A DNA stretch of 64,000 bases. It comes from Salinilacihabitans rarus (GTDB lineage: Archaea; Halobacteriota; Halobacteria; Halobacteriales; Natrialbaceae). The translations under genes were made by a program, and so were the position numbers. The stretch covers positions 3,224,001 to 3,288,000 of the forward strand of contig NZ_CP100762.1 of the NCBI RefSeq assembly GCF_024296665.1, read 5' to 3'. Below are positions 17,003 through 28,945 of this stretch, piece after piece (position 1 is the first letter of the stretch; every line of letters begins with the position of its first letter). The notes beneath the pieces were generated by a model. That model searched no databases. It was not told the DNA's origin and was given only the letters and a program-made list of their open reading frames with translations.

Positions 17003-17665
17003 TCACTCCCGCTCGCCGTCGGCCGTCCCGACAACGGACTCCATGAGTTCGATCACGTTCCCCTCCTCGACCGGGCGCAGTTCCCGCGGGTAGGCGCCGA
17101 CGGTCACGAGCAGGTCGCCGTCGGCCGCGACGGCCTCGGTGACGTGGAGGTCGACCGGGAGGTCGACTCCGGCGAACGTCGCGTCGGCGGTGAACCGCGA
17201 GCGGGTCGTCTCCTGGTCGAGGATCGTCACCGTCCCGTCCTCGTCGTGCTCGGGGTCGCCGATGTCGTCGTAGTTGTCCCCGACGAGGTCGACGAGGTCG
17301 GCGGTGGACATCTCCGCGACGGGGTTGAACTCCTCGCCGAGCACCTCGACTTTCGGCGTCGACAGCACGACGAAGACGGCCGCCGGCTGTCGGAGCAGCG
17401 ACCCCACCTCGACCGCCTTCTCGTGTTCGGTCACGTAGTTGATCACGACGACCGTCGCCGACTGGCCGGCGGCCTCGAACTCCCGTTCGACCCGCGCGTC
17501 CTCGACGCCGGTCTCCTCGTAGCCCGTCTCCTCGCGGGTAGCCGCGGCGACGCCGCCGGGGGAGGCCTCGAACGTCGTCGGCCCGTCCCGGAGCAGGCTT
17601 GTACAGCCGGCGAGGCCCGCGAGTCCGACGCTCCCGGCGCCCGCGATCACGGTTCGGCGCTTCAT
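17003..17665 (-). CDS. DUF6517-type Tat lipoprotein
   Basis: 220 aa. The signal has an RR motif (MKRRTVIAGAG) and lipobox LAGLAGCTSLL, so it is exported by Tat and lipid-anchored. The mature part is acidic with no metal or catalytic motif that I recognise. Layout fits haloarchaeal DUF6517. It is preceded by a 112-bp divergent promoter region shared with the phosphodiesterase gene. Confidence 0.78.
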   Translation of the reverse strand: MKRRTVIAGAGSVGLAGLAGCTSLLRDGPTTFEASPGGVAAATREETGYEETGVEDARVEREFEAAGQSATVVVINYVTEHEKAVEVGSLLRQPAAVFVVLSTPKVEVLGEEFNPVAEMSTADLVDLVGDNYDDIGDPEHDEDGTVTILDQETTRSRFTADATFAGVDLPVDLHVTEAVAADGDLLVTVGAYPRELRPVEEGNVIELMESVVGTADGERE

Positions 17666-17777
17666 GTCCGCAGGACTCGCCGGTCGGTTCCCATGAGTGT
17701 ATCGGGTTCGGACGGACGTCGCCGGCGTGCTGTCAACGTAGACGAATTATCGCCAGCTATTTACTGGTACGCGACAC

Positions 17778-18335
17778 GTGTCGCTCGTGGAACTCGCACT
17801 TATCTCCGACACGCACGTCCCGGAGCGAGCGACGTCGATCCCCGAGCCGTTCCGGGAGCGGATCGCGGCGGCCGACCACGTGATCCACGCCGGCGACTTC
17901 GAGACGCCCGACGTCCTCGAGGAGGTCCGCGACCTCGCGTCGGATCTGACCGCCGTCCACGGCAACGCCGACCCGGCCGGGATCGGTCTCCCGGCGGTCG
18001 CGGACGTGGCCGTCGACGGCGTCACGTTCGTCGTCACCCACGGGACGATCGACCCGGTCGAGTCGGCGGTCTACGGCCACGACGGGCTGGTCATGCGGGA
18101 CGACGACTGGCTGAACGCGATCGCGGACACCGCTCGCGCCCGGACTCGCGCGTGGGACGGCGAGGGAATCGTGGGGATCGGCGGCCACTCCCACCGCGTC
18201 GAGGACGAGGTTCACGACGGCGTTCGCGTGCTCAACCCCGGCTCCGCGACGGGGGCGGAGCCGGCCGAGGTCGCGACGATGATGACCGTCGACGTCGACG
18301 ACGGGGCAGTCGACGTGACGGTTCACGAGGCCTGA
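17778..18335 (+). CDS. YfcE/MJ0936-type metallophosphoesterase
   Basis: 185 aa, GTG start at 17778. The metal-binding motifs occur in canonical order: ALISDTHVPE, VIHAGDFETP, AVHGNADP, VTHG, GIGGHSHRVE, and the end motif LNPGSATG. This family of small phosphodiesterases cleaves phosphodiesters such as bis-pNPP in vitro; the natural substrate is not clear. Length is standard. It converges on the trm56 gene. Confidence 0.92.
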   Translation: MSLVELALISDTHVPERATSIPEPFRERIAAADHVIHAGDFETPDVLEEVRDLASDLTAVHGNADPAGIGLPAVADVAVDGVTFVVTHGTIDPVESAVYGHDGLVMRDDDWLNAIADTARARTRAWDGEGIVGIGGHSHRVEDEVHDGVRVLNPGSATGAEPAEVATMMTVDVDDGAVDVTVHEA

Positions 18336-18351
18336 GCCGGCTGCGACGACC

Positions 18352-18900
18352 TCAGGAGTCGTCGACGTCGACGACGCGCTTGCCCGTCTCCCGGGGCACG
18401 ACCCGGCGGTCGGCGTCCTCCCACTCGCGGTCGAGTTCGCGGCCCTCGAACAGCCGGTCGAGGAACACCGCGAGGCCGGCGACCTCCGAGTGGGGCTGGT
18501 TCGTGACGCCGACGTTCCAGTCGGCGGCCTCGTAGACGTCGAACGGCACCTTCTCGGCGCCGACGACGACCAGCAGGGGCTCGTCGGCGTCGGCCCGCGC
18601 GGCGCGGAGCTCCGCTTCGACGTCCTGGACGCGCTCGCCGTACATCGTCAGGTGGACGACCAGTCCCTCCCAGTTCCGGACGACGCCGCGGGGGGAGTCG
18701 GTGAGTTCGGCCTCGAACGGCCCGCCGAAGCGGTCGGTGATGTCCGCGACGGTCTCCAGCGCGCCAGCGGCGTTCTCGGGGAAGAGGACGCGGTCGGCCC
18801 CGAGCGCCCGCGCCGTCAGGCCGACGTGAGTCGTCATGCGCTCGTCCCGGCCGGGCCGGTGGCCGAGTCGGAGCACCGCGACCTCGGGTTCCTCGTGCAT
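18352..18900 (-). CDS. tRNA (cytidine(56)-2'-O)-methyltransferase Trm56
   Basis: 182 aa. The N-terminal signature VAVLRLGHRPGRDERMTTHV is characteristic of archaeal Trm56, a SPOUT methyltransferase that modifies C56 in the T-loop of tRNA. SPOUT knot residues follow (LLVVVGAEKVPFDVYE and NVGVTNQPHSEVAGLAVFLD). Length agrees with the family. Transcribed alone. Confidence 0.93.
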   Translation of the reverse strand: MHEEPEVAVLRLGHRPGRDERMTTHVGLTARALGADRVLFPENAAGALETVADITDRFGGPFEAELTDSPRGVVRNWEGLVVHLTMYGERVQDVEAELRAARADADEPLLVVVGAEKVPFDVYEAADWNVGVTNQPHSEVAGLAVFLDRLFEGRELDREWEDADRRVVPRETGKRVVDVDDS

Positions 18901-19036
18901 GGTCGAGACGAGTCGCGGGCCGGGTTAGGCGGTTTCGCTTTCCCGACGACGACGGTTTTTTGCCGGTTCGGTGCGCTCGCCCAGCTATGACGCGACGGCT
19001 ATCGACCGGCGGCGACCGCGGGCGGGGGAGACGACG

Positions 19037-19261
19037 ATGAGTTCTGGCGCGCTCGACGCGGTACGCGAGTACGTCGCCGAACACCGCTACGGCCTGCTGA
19101 CGGACCTCGCGTTCGCGGTCGTCTGGGTCACGATGGTGTCGATCCTGTTCGAAGTCGTCGACGGCCCCCGCTGGGCTTACTACATGTTCATGCTCGCCGG
19201 GGTCGTCGCTTACTACGGGCTGTTCGGCTTCGAGCCGACAGAAAAAGGGTCCGAGTCGTAG
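19037..19261 (+). CDS. Small two-helix membrane protein
   Basis: 74 aa. Two membrane segments (LAFAVVWVTMVSILFEVV and YMFMLAGVVAYYGLFGF) with acidic/charged ends. No family function is known to me. A 17-codon reading frame (ATG 18987, TGA 19038-19040) precedes it and overlaps its start by four bases (ATGA), so it may be translated by coupling. It converges with the Usp gene with two bases between stops. Confidence 0.7.
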   Translation: MSSGALDAVREYVAEHRYGLLTDLAFAVVWVTMVSILFEVVDGPRWAYYMFMLAGVVAYYGLFGFEPTEKGSES

Positions 19262-19263
19262 CG

Positions 19264-19722
19264 TTACTCGTCCTCGGCGTCGACGACGAGCACCGGTACC
19301 CGGGACGTCCGCAGGACGCGCTCGGTCACGCTGCCGAGCAGCGCCCGGCGGACGCCCGAGCGGCCGTGCGAGCCGATGACGATCAGGTCGATCCCGTTCG
19401 CCTCGGCGTAGTCGGCGATCTCGATGTGCGGGCGGCCCGCGACGACCGACTCGATCACCTCGATGCCGTACTTCCCGGCGCGGTCGGCGACGACGTCGGT
19501 GGCCTCCAGCGCGCGGGACTCCAGTTCGGGCATCTCGTCGAACCGGCCCGCCTTGATGCGTTCGACCTGTTCGGTACCGAGGCCGACGTCGACCGCGTCG
19601 GTGTCGACGACGTACAGTGCGTGCAAGTTCGCGCCGTAGCGTTCGGCGAGGTCGACCGCGTGGTCGATGGCGGCTTCGGCGACGTCGCTTCCGTCAGTCG
19701 GGATGAGGATCGTGTCGTACAT
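19264..19722 (-). CDS. Universal stress protein (UspA family)
   Basis: 152 aa. The start is TILIPTDGSDVAEAAIDHAV, and the ATP-binding type motif near the C-terminus is VIGSHGRSGVRRALLGSVTE (G-x2-G-x9-G-S/T), so nucleotide binding is likely. It is located two bases downstream of the acetate-type symporter gene on the same strand and is almost certainly co-transcribed with it. Usp proteins are often linked to haloarchaeal transporters as energy- or stress-responsive partners. Confidence 0.93.
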   Translation of the reverse strand: MYDTILIPTDGSDVAEAAIDHAVDLAERYGANLHALYVVDTDAVDVGLGTEQVERIKAGRFDEMPELESRALEATDVVADRAGKYGIEVIESVVAGRPHIEIADYAEANGIDLIVIGSHGRSGVRRALLGSVTERVLRTSRVPVLVVDAEDE

Positions 19723-19724
19723 GA

Positions 19725-21368
19725 TCAGTCGTCAGAGGGGGCGTTGCCGCCGACGACGTCCTCGGCGGAGTCCGTGCGCTGCATCGGTTTCGGGCTGTGA
19801 CACTGCCGGACGAGGCGCTTGACGTCCTCGGGCGGGTCGTTCGTCACGAGCGAGACGACGACGATGACTCCCATGACCAGCGGGGCGCCGACAAGCGCCG
19901 ACGAGGTCGCCGGGAGCACCGCCTGGATCGCCCCGTCGCCGAGGTTGAGGAACCACGCGTCGAGTATCGACCCGAACGAGAGCGTCAGACCGACGAGCAT
20001 GCCGGCGATCGCCCCCTCGCGGGTGGTGTTTTCCCACCACAGTCCGAGGAAGAACACCGGGAAGAAAACGGTTCCGGCGATGGCGAACGCCGCGGCGACG
20101 AGTTCGGCGATGAGCCCCGGGGGATTCAACGCGGTGATCGTGACCAGCAGGCCGACCACGAGGATCGCGACCCGGCCGACGATCAACTGCTCGCGCTGGG
20201 AGGCGTCCTCCTTGATGAGGTTGGTGTAGATGTCGTGTGCGGCGGCCGAGGAGGCCGTGATGAACAGCCCCGCGACCGTCGCCAGCGCGGCCGCGACCGC
20301 ACCGGCGGCGACCAGTCCGACCAGCCACTGGGGAAGGTCGGCGAGCGCGGTGGTCATCACGACGGTCGCGTCCGCCTCCACGCCGGTCATGCCGGTGTAG
20401 CTGCCGTAGCCGCCGTCCTCGTACAGGATCGCGGCGAACGCGGCGTACGCGGCCGTGCCCCAGTAGAGGAGGCAGATGAAGAACAGCCCCCACACCGTCG
20501 ACCAGCGCGCGGTGCGCTCGTTGTCGACCGTGTAGAAGCGCACGAGGACGTGCGGGAGTCCGCAGGTGCCGACGATCAGGGTGAAACACGTCGCCACCCA
20601 CGTGTAGTAGCCGGCGTTGGCGAACGGTTCGGTGAACTGCTCGTCGAGGCTGGCGACCTGGGCCACCTCGTCGCCGAACTGCAGGTACGGCAGGACCGAC
20701 GAGAAGCCCTGCGACCAGCCGACGGCGTACAGCCCGATCAGGAACGCGCCGATCAGGATGACGTACTGCAGCGCCATGTTCTTGGTCGCGCCGAGCATCC
20801 CCGAGAGGGCGACGTAGCCGACCGTGACGAGCATCAGCAGGACGACGCCGACCTCGTAGGGGACGCCGAAGATGTACTGAGCCATCAGCCCCATGCCGCT
20901 GCCCTGACCGACCGCGTAGACGTACGCGATCAGCAGCGTCGTCAGCGCCGCGAGGCCGCGACCGAAGTCGGAGTAGAACCGATCACCGATGAAGTCCGGC
21001 GCGGTGTACTTCCCGAATCGGCGGAACTGCGCGGCCATGAAGATCAGCAGGATGAAGTACCCCGTCGTCCAGCCGACGAGATACGCCAGCCCGAAGTAGC
21101 CGGCCAGCGCGATCAGCGACGCGACCCCGAGGTAGGAGGCGGCGCTCATCCAGTTCGCGCCGATCGCCATCCCGTTCTCGATGGGCCCGATCGAGCGGCC
21201 CGCGACCCACAGGTCGTCGACCGCGGCGACGCGGAAGAACCAGCCGACCGCGAGGAAAAGCACCAGCATCCCGACGAGGATCAGCGCCGGGAGCAGTTTG
21301 AAGCCGCCCTCGGCGACGTCGAACGCCTCCCCCTGCAGGAGAATCTCTACCATCGGGATCTCTATCAT
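19725..21368 (-). CDS. Sodium:solute symporter large subunit (acetate/monocarboxylate type)
   Basis: 547 aa, 13 or so membrane helices of the SSS fold. The conserved segment VAGRSIGPIENGMAIGANWM and the sodium-site helix AAALATVAGLFITASSAAAHD are present. Together with the DUF4212 small subunit just upstream and two acetyl-CoA synthetases beyond it, the best reading is uptake of acetate or another short monocarboxylate. The ATG at 21368 overlaps the small-subunit stop by four bases. ActP-like symporters are the nearest described group; the substrate is inferred from context. Confidence 0.9.
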   Translation of the reverse strand: MIEIPMVEILLQGEAFDVAEGGFKLLPALILVGMLVLFLAVGWFFRVAAVDDLWVAGRSIGPIENGMAIGANWMSAASYLGVASLIALAGYFGLAYLVGWTTGYFILLIFMAAQFRRFGKYTAPDFIGDRFYSDFGRGLAALTTLLIAYVYAVGQGSGMGLMAQYIFGVPYEVGVVLLMLVTVGYVALSGMLGATKNMALQYVILIGAFLIGLYAVGWSQGFSSVLPYLQFGDEVAQVASLDEQFTEPFANAGYYTWVATCFTLIVGTCGLPHVLVRFYTVDNERTARWSTVWGLFFICLLYWGTAAYAAFAAILYEDGGYGSYTGMTGVEADATVVMTTALADLPQWLVGLVAAGAVAAALATVAGLFITASSAAAHDIYTNLIKEDASQREQLIVGRVAILVVGLLVTITALNPPGLIAELVAAAFAIAGTVFFPVFFLGLWWENTTREGAIAGMLVGLTLSFGSILDAWFLNLGDGAIQAVLPATSSALVGAPLVMGVIVVVSLVTNDPPEDVKRLVRQCHSPKPMQRTDSAEDVVGGNAPSDD

Positions 21369-21775
21369 TGTTCACCTCCGTCGGCGGCCATCGCGCCGCT
21401 CGACTCGGCTTCCCCTTCGTGGCTGATGCCGTACTTCTCGTCGAGGCGGTCGCGCTGCCAGGCGTACGCCGCCGAGAGGGCGAGCGCCCCGGCCGGCGCG
21501 ACCAGCGCCGTCAGGAAGAAGTGCAGCGGATAGCCGCCAAGCACCTCGGTTTCGGTCATGACCTCCGGCGCGACCGCGGCGGCGGTCACGGGGCCGAACA
21601 CGAACAGGGCCCAGATCGCGAAGAAGCCCCAGATCACCTTCAGGTGATCCCGCATGAACGGGGTCGCGGGCTTGAACATGTTTATCTCCGCGTTCAGGTA
21701 GTCTGCGGTCTGTACGCCTCCGTCCGTCTCGACGGCGCGTTCGCCGTCGGATTCGTGGGTGGTATTGTCTGTCAT
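21365..21775 (-). CDS. DUF4212 sodium/substrate symporter small subunit
   Basis: 136 aa from ATG 21775 (MTDNTTHESDGE). It has two membrane helices (VIWGFFAIWALFVFGPVTAA and HFFLTALVAPAGALALSAAY) and the C-terminal RDRLDEKYGI segment typical of DUF4212. These proteins form the obligate small partner of SSS symporters. An ATG eleven codons upstream (21808) is possible but its extra residues look non-coding. First gene of the symporter-Usp operon. Confidence 0.9.
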   Translation of the reverse strand: MTDNTTHESDGERAVETDGGVQTADYLNAEINMFKPATPFMRDHLKVIWGFFAIWALFVFGPVTAAAVAPEVMTETEVLGGYPLHFFLTALVAPAGALALSAAYAWQRDRLDEKYGISHEGEAESSGAMAADGGEQ

Positions 21776-21836
21776 TATTTCTGATACGTTTGGTCCGCGG
21801 CCGGTCACTGAGTCACGTGCAAAAACGACCCGGGGG

Positions 21837-23813
<1,977 letters not shown>

Positions 23814-24058
23814 GGTACAGAGAATCAATGTTGGATAACCATGGTAAACACCGGATCTAGGTGTACAAAACGAGCGATAATTTCCTATACTATGATGATT
23901 ACTTTTGCGTATTCTAAATGGAATAATTCGTTCGGCTCGCCTACGGCGGCCCCCGGGTGGGCCGTCGCGGACGGGTCGGACCCGGGTTTCGGCCGCCGAG
24001 CGCGGTCGCGGCGGGCCGGCCTTCTAGATGCTTAGTTTCACCGCGTCGACGCGAGAGA

Positions 24059-26212
24059 CTACTGGCGATCCTCGGCGGGCGGGGCGTCGAAGAACGTCCG
24101 GAGGAGTTCGCGCTGGCCCTTCCGGAGGTGGCTGTGGAGCGTCGGCGAGGTGATCCCCATCGCGTCGGCGATCTCCTCGGCGGTGCTCTCGCGGGGCCAG
24201 TCGTAGTAGCCGCCGAAGTACGCCGCCCGCAGGGCGGCCTCCTGCCGGTCGGTCAGGCGATCTTCGAGGCCTTCGCGGAACTCGCGGGCGGTCTGGACCG
24301 ACCGCTCGACCTCGCGTTTGCCGAGCAGTTCGGAGTCGGGGAACGCCGACCGGAGGCCGCCGACGAGCGTCCGGAGGTCGGCGTCGGCGGCACACTCGAC
24401 GGCGATCGTCGCCTCGCCGTCGGCGACCGTCATCTCGACGACGGTCGCGCCGTACTCGGTCAGCGTCAGCGTCGGCGAGGAGCCCTCGACGACGAACTCG
24501 ACGCGCCAGCCGTCCTCGTAGGTCTCGATCAGCCGGCAGTCGTCGATGCCGGGGTCCTCGGCGGCGAGGTCGAAGACCTCCGCCGGCGGGGCTTCTTCGA
24601 GGTGGACGTAGTAGAGCTGGGTCGTCTCGGAGACGGGGACGAGCGAGTCGAGTTCGAACCGGCAGTCGAGGCGCGCGGAGGCGTCGACGAAGAACGAGCG
24701 GCCGTCCCGGCAGGCGAACTCGAGTTCGACCAGCGTGTCCGACAGCAGCAGGTTGCGCCGCCGGACGGCGGCGACGGCGTAGCCGACCTGCCGGCCGAGC
24801 GTCTCGAGCCACTCGCGCTCGTCGTCGGCGAACGCGTCCGGGCGGTCGGCCCCGACGTGGAGGGTGCCGTAGACCGTGTCGCCGTAGCCCAGCGGGACCG
24901 ACGCGACGGCCCCGTCGAACGCGACGCCCTCGACCTCCTCGCGGACCGCGACGCCGTCGTCGCCGGAGTCGTCGAGCGCGTCGGCGAGTCGTTCGACCTC
25001 CGCCGGCGAGACGCCGGCGGTCGCCCGCCAGGAGCGCGCCCCGCCCGAGAGGGTCGTCCGGTCGATCCAGGCGAACGCGTAGGCGTCGCCGTCGGCCAGC
25101 GCGACGCACGTCTCCGTCTCGACCTCCTCGTGGGTCGAGGCCTCGAACAGCGCCGTCGCGACCGCGCGACTCCGGCGGGCGACCTCGTGGGCGCGTTCGA
25201 GGGCCGCGTGCTCCTCGCGGAGGGATTCGAGGCGGTCGTGGAAGGCGGTGACGTCGCAGACGAACAGCGCGAATCCCCGGTGGCGGCCGGCCTCGCCGCG
25301 CAGCGGCGTGACGACCTCGGTCGCGCGAAAGCGCGACCCGTCCTTGCGGACGAGCCAGCCGTCCTCCTCGACGCCGCGGCCGTCGAGTGCCGCCTCCAGC
25401 AGCCGTTCGGGGACGCCCCGGTCGACGTCCTCGTCGGTGAACAGGGCGGAGACGTGGGTGCCGACGACCTCGCCGGCCCGGTAGCCGAAGGTGGTCGCGG
25501 CGCTGCGGTTCCAGCGGTCGACGTAGCCGTCCTCGTCGAGGCGGACCAGCGCGCAGCGGTCGGTCGCCGAGAGCAGCGAGCGCACGACGCCGGCGTCGGC
25601 GACGCCCCCGGACGGGACGTCGGCGCTCGCCTCCGCGCCGGCGCCCGTCTCCGGGTCGGCGGCCGCGAACGCGTCGACGACCTCCTCGTCGGTCGGTTCG
25701 GGCAGGTAGGCTTCGAGCGCCTCGAAGCTCCGCCAGCCGCCGGCGGCTTTCACCGCGCGGGGGTTGACGTCGGCGGCGAGCGCCCGCCGGGCGAAGAACC
25801 GCCGGAGGTCGCTCGTCGAGGTCGACGAGAGCGAGGGGTCGTCGGCGCGGTCGGCCACCTCGGCGACCAGCATCTGGAGGCGCCGGGGCGTCACGGGGAA
25901 CAGCCGTTCGTCGTCCCCGACGCCGTTGCTGCGCGCGTAGCGGCGCAGTTCGCGTTCGAGCCGCGCCGGCAGGTAGGCGGCGCGGTCGATTTCGTCCCCG
26001 TCGGCCGCCGGCACGCACAGCAGATACCGCGGCGGGTCGGTCCGGACCCGGTCGACGGCGCCCGGGGTCAGCCGCGACAGTTCCGCGGGACGGAGGCCGA
26101 CTTCCGCACAGAGGCGGACGACGAGCGCCTCGCGGTAGGTCTCGGCGGCGTCGAGCAGCGCCTCGTACCCCGCCTCGGTCAGCCGCTCGCCCCGCCCCGT
26201 CTCCGCGCTCAT
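24059..26212 (-). CDS. Bat-like (bacterio-opsin activator) HTH-10 regulator with recombinase-like N-domain, PAS and GAF
   Basis: 717 aa from ATG 26212; a TATA-like ATTATG lies about 35 bp upstream. Residues 10-165 resemble a tyrosine-recombinase catalytic fold but with degenerate residues (SDLRRFFARRAL ... GGWRSFEALEAYL). A PAS domain follows (VDRWNRSAATTFGYRAGEVV, about residues 210-320), then a GAF domain (about 345-500), then a Bat-type region and a C-terminal HTH_10 (LTDRQEAALRAAYFGGYYDW ... ADAMGITSPTLHSHLRKGQ). Such proteins activate bop in Halobacterium. Its position between the two acs genes suggests control of acetate genes, which is inference. Confidence 0.9.
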   Translation of the reverse strand: MSAETGRGERLTEAGYEALLDAAETYREALVVRLCAEVGLRPAELSRLTPGAVDRVRTDPPRYLLCVPAADGDEIDRAAYLPARLERELRRYARSNGVGDDERLFPVTPRRLQMLVAEVADRADDPSLSSTSTSDLRRFFARRALAADVNPRAVKAAGGWRSFEALEAYLPEPTDEEVVDAFAAADPETGAGAEASADVPSGGVADAGVVRSLLSATDRCALVRLDEDGYVDRWNRSAATTFGYRAGEVVGTHVSALFTDEDVDRGVPERLLEAALDGRGVEEDGWLVRKDGSRFRATEVVTPLRGEAGRHRGFALFVCDVTAFHDRLESLREEHAALERAHEVARRSRAVATALFEASTHEEVETETCVALADGDAYAFAWIDRTTLSGGARSWRATAGVSPAEVERLADALDDSGDDGVAVREEVEGVAFDGAVASVPLGYGDTVYGTLHVGADRPDAFADDEREWLETLGRQVGYAVAAVRRRNLLLSDTLVELEFACRDGRSFFVDASARLDCRFELDSLVPVSETTQLYYVHLEEAPPAEVFDLAAEDPGIDDCRLIETYEDGWRVEFVVEGSSPTLTLTEYGATVVEMTVADGEATIAVECAADADLRTLVGGLRSAFPDSELLGKREVERSVQTAREFREGLEDRLTDRQEAALRAAYFGGYYDWPRESTAEEIADAMGITSPTLHSHLRKGQRELLRTFFDAPPAEDRQ

Positions 26213-26327
26213 GCTTCGGGGTATCCGCGGGGGCGAACATAATAGTGCCGCCGTGGCGCGCCGGCCCGTCCGCTCGCCGGTACACCCAGCGCGAGCGTGG
26301 TCCCGAGGCCCCGTCTCGTCCCCGCAC

Positions 26328-26362
26328 TTCGATTTCGCGAGTCTCCGATTCGCGAAATCGAA
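26328..26362 (-). terminator. Perfect 13-bp stem-loop directly after acs paralog 2
   Basis: TTCGATTTCGCGA at 26328-26340 pairs perfectly with TCGCGAAATCGAA at 26350-26362, leaving a 9-nt loop. It starts one base after the acs stop codon (26364-26366) in the transcript direction. No U-run follows, so it may be an RNA-processing or stability hairpin rather than a classical terminator. It also lies in the region upstream of the Bat-like gene. Confidence 0.6.
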
Positions 26363-26363
26363 C

Positions 26364-28343
<1,980 letters not shown>

Positions 28344-28415
28344 GTCTCGTCCGAACCGACGGAGGTGAGACGAATAAACGTTCCTCCGATTCGCAAGCCG
28401 GCCCGGCGATCCGGC

Positions 28416-28748
28416 TCAGACCGTGAGCGTCGTACTGGCCTCGCAGTCCTCGTTGCGCGCCCGGAGTTCGGCGCGGGCGACGTACCGACCGGGGTCGAGC
28501 GCGTCGCAGTCGGCCTCGTAGGTCGCCGTCTCGCCGGCGTCGAGCGTCTCCGACCCCAGCACCTGAGCGAACATCCGGCCCTCGGTGAACCGCCACACCT
28601 CTTCGTCGTCGGCCTCGACGACGAACTCGGCCTTGCAGGCGTCCGGGAAACGGAGTTCGACCGGCTCGTCGCCGACGTTGGTAACCGAAAACTGCAGTCG
28701 GGGGGCGTCGCCGTCGACAGTCGCGTCGAGCGTTCCCTCGAGGGGCAT
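28416..28748 (-). CDS. BsuPI-type (intracellular proteinase inhibitor) domain protein
   Basis: 110 aa. A beta-sandwich pattern is present: RLQFSVTNVGDEPVELRFPD then VWRFTEGRMFAQVLG and LDAGETATYEADCDAL. It matches the BsuPI inhibitor family of Bacillus intracellular protease inhibitors. It sits beside the halolysin-like protease gene, on the same strand and downstream of it by 197 bp. A TATATA sequence at about 28771-28776 gives it its own promoter with a short leader. The protease-inhibitor pairing is suggestive, but there is no signal peptide, so a cytoplasmic target is more likely. Confidence 0.8.
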   Translation of the reverse strand: MPLEGTLDATVDGDAPRLQFSVTNVGDEPVELRFPDACKAEFVVEADDEEVWRFTEGRMFAQVLGSETLDAGETATYEADCDALDPGRYVARAELRARNEDCEASTTLTV

Positions 28749-28945
28749 GGCCCGACGTTCGCGGTGCGGTCGTATATATCACCCGCCGCCGGGCCGCCGA
28801 AAACGTCACCACGGCGGGAGGCGGGTACGCGACCGGCGCGAGGGGGGTACCGCGCCGGTCGATGCCTCGCCGCAAACTACGGTTATTTCCAACGACAATT
28901 AAAGGTTGGGATCGCCTGCCCGTCGGACGGGTGACTCGCGGCGGA

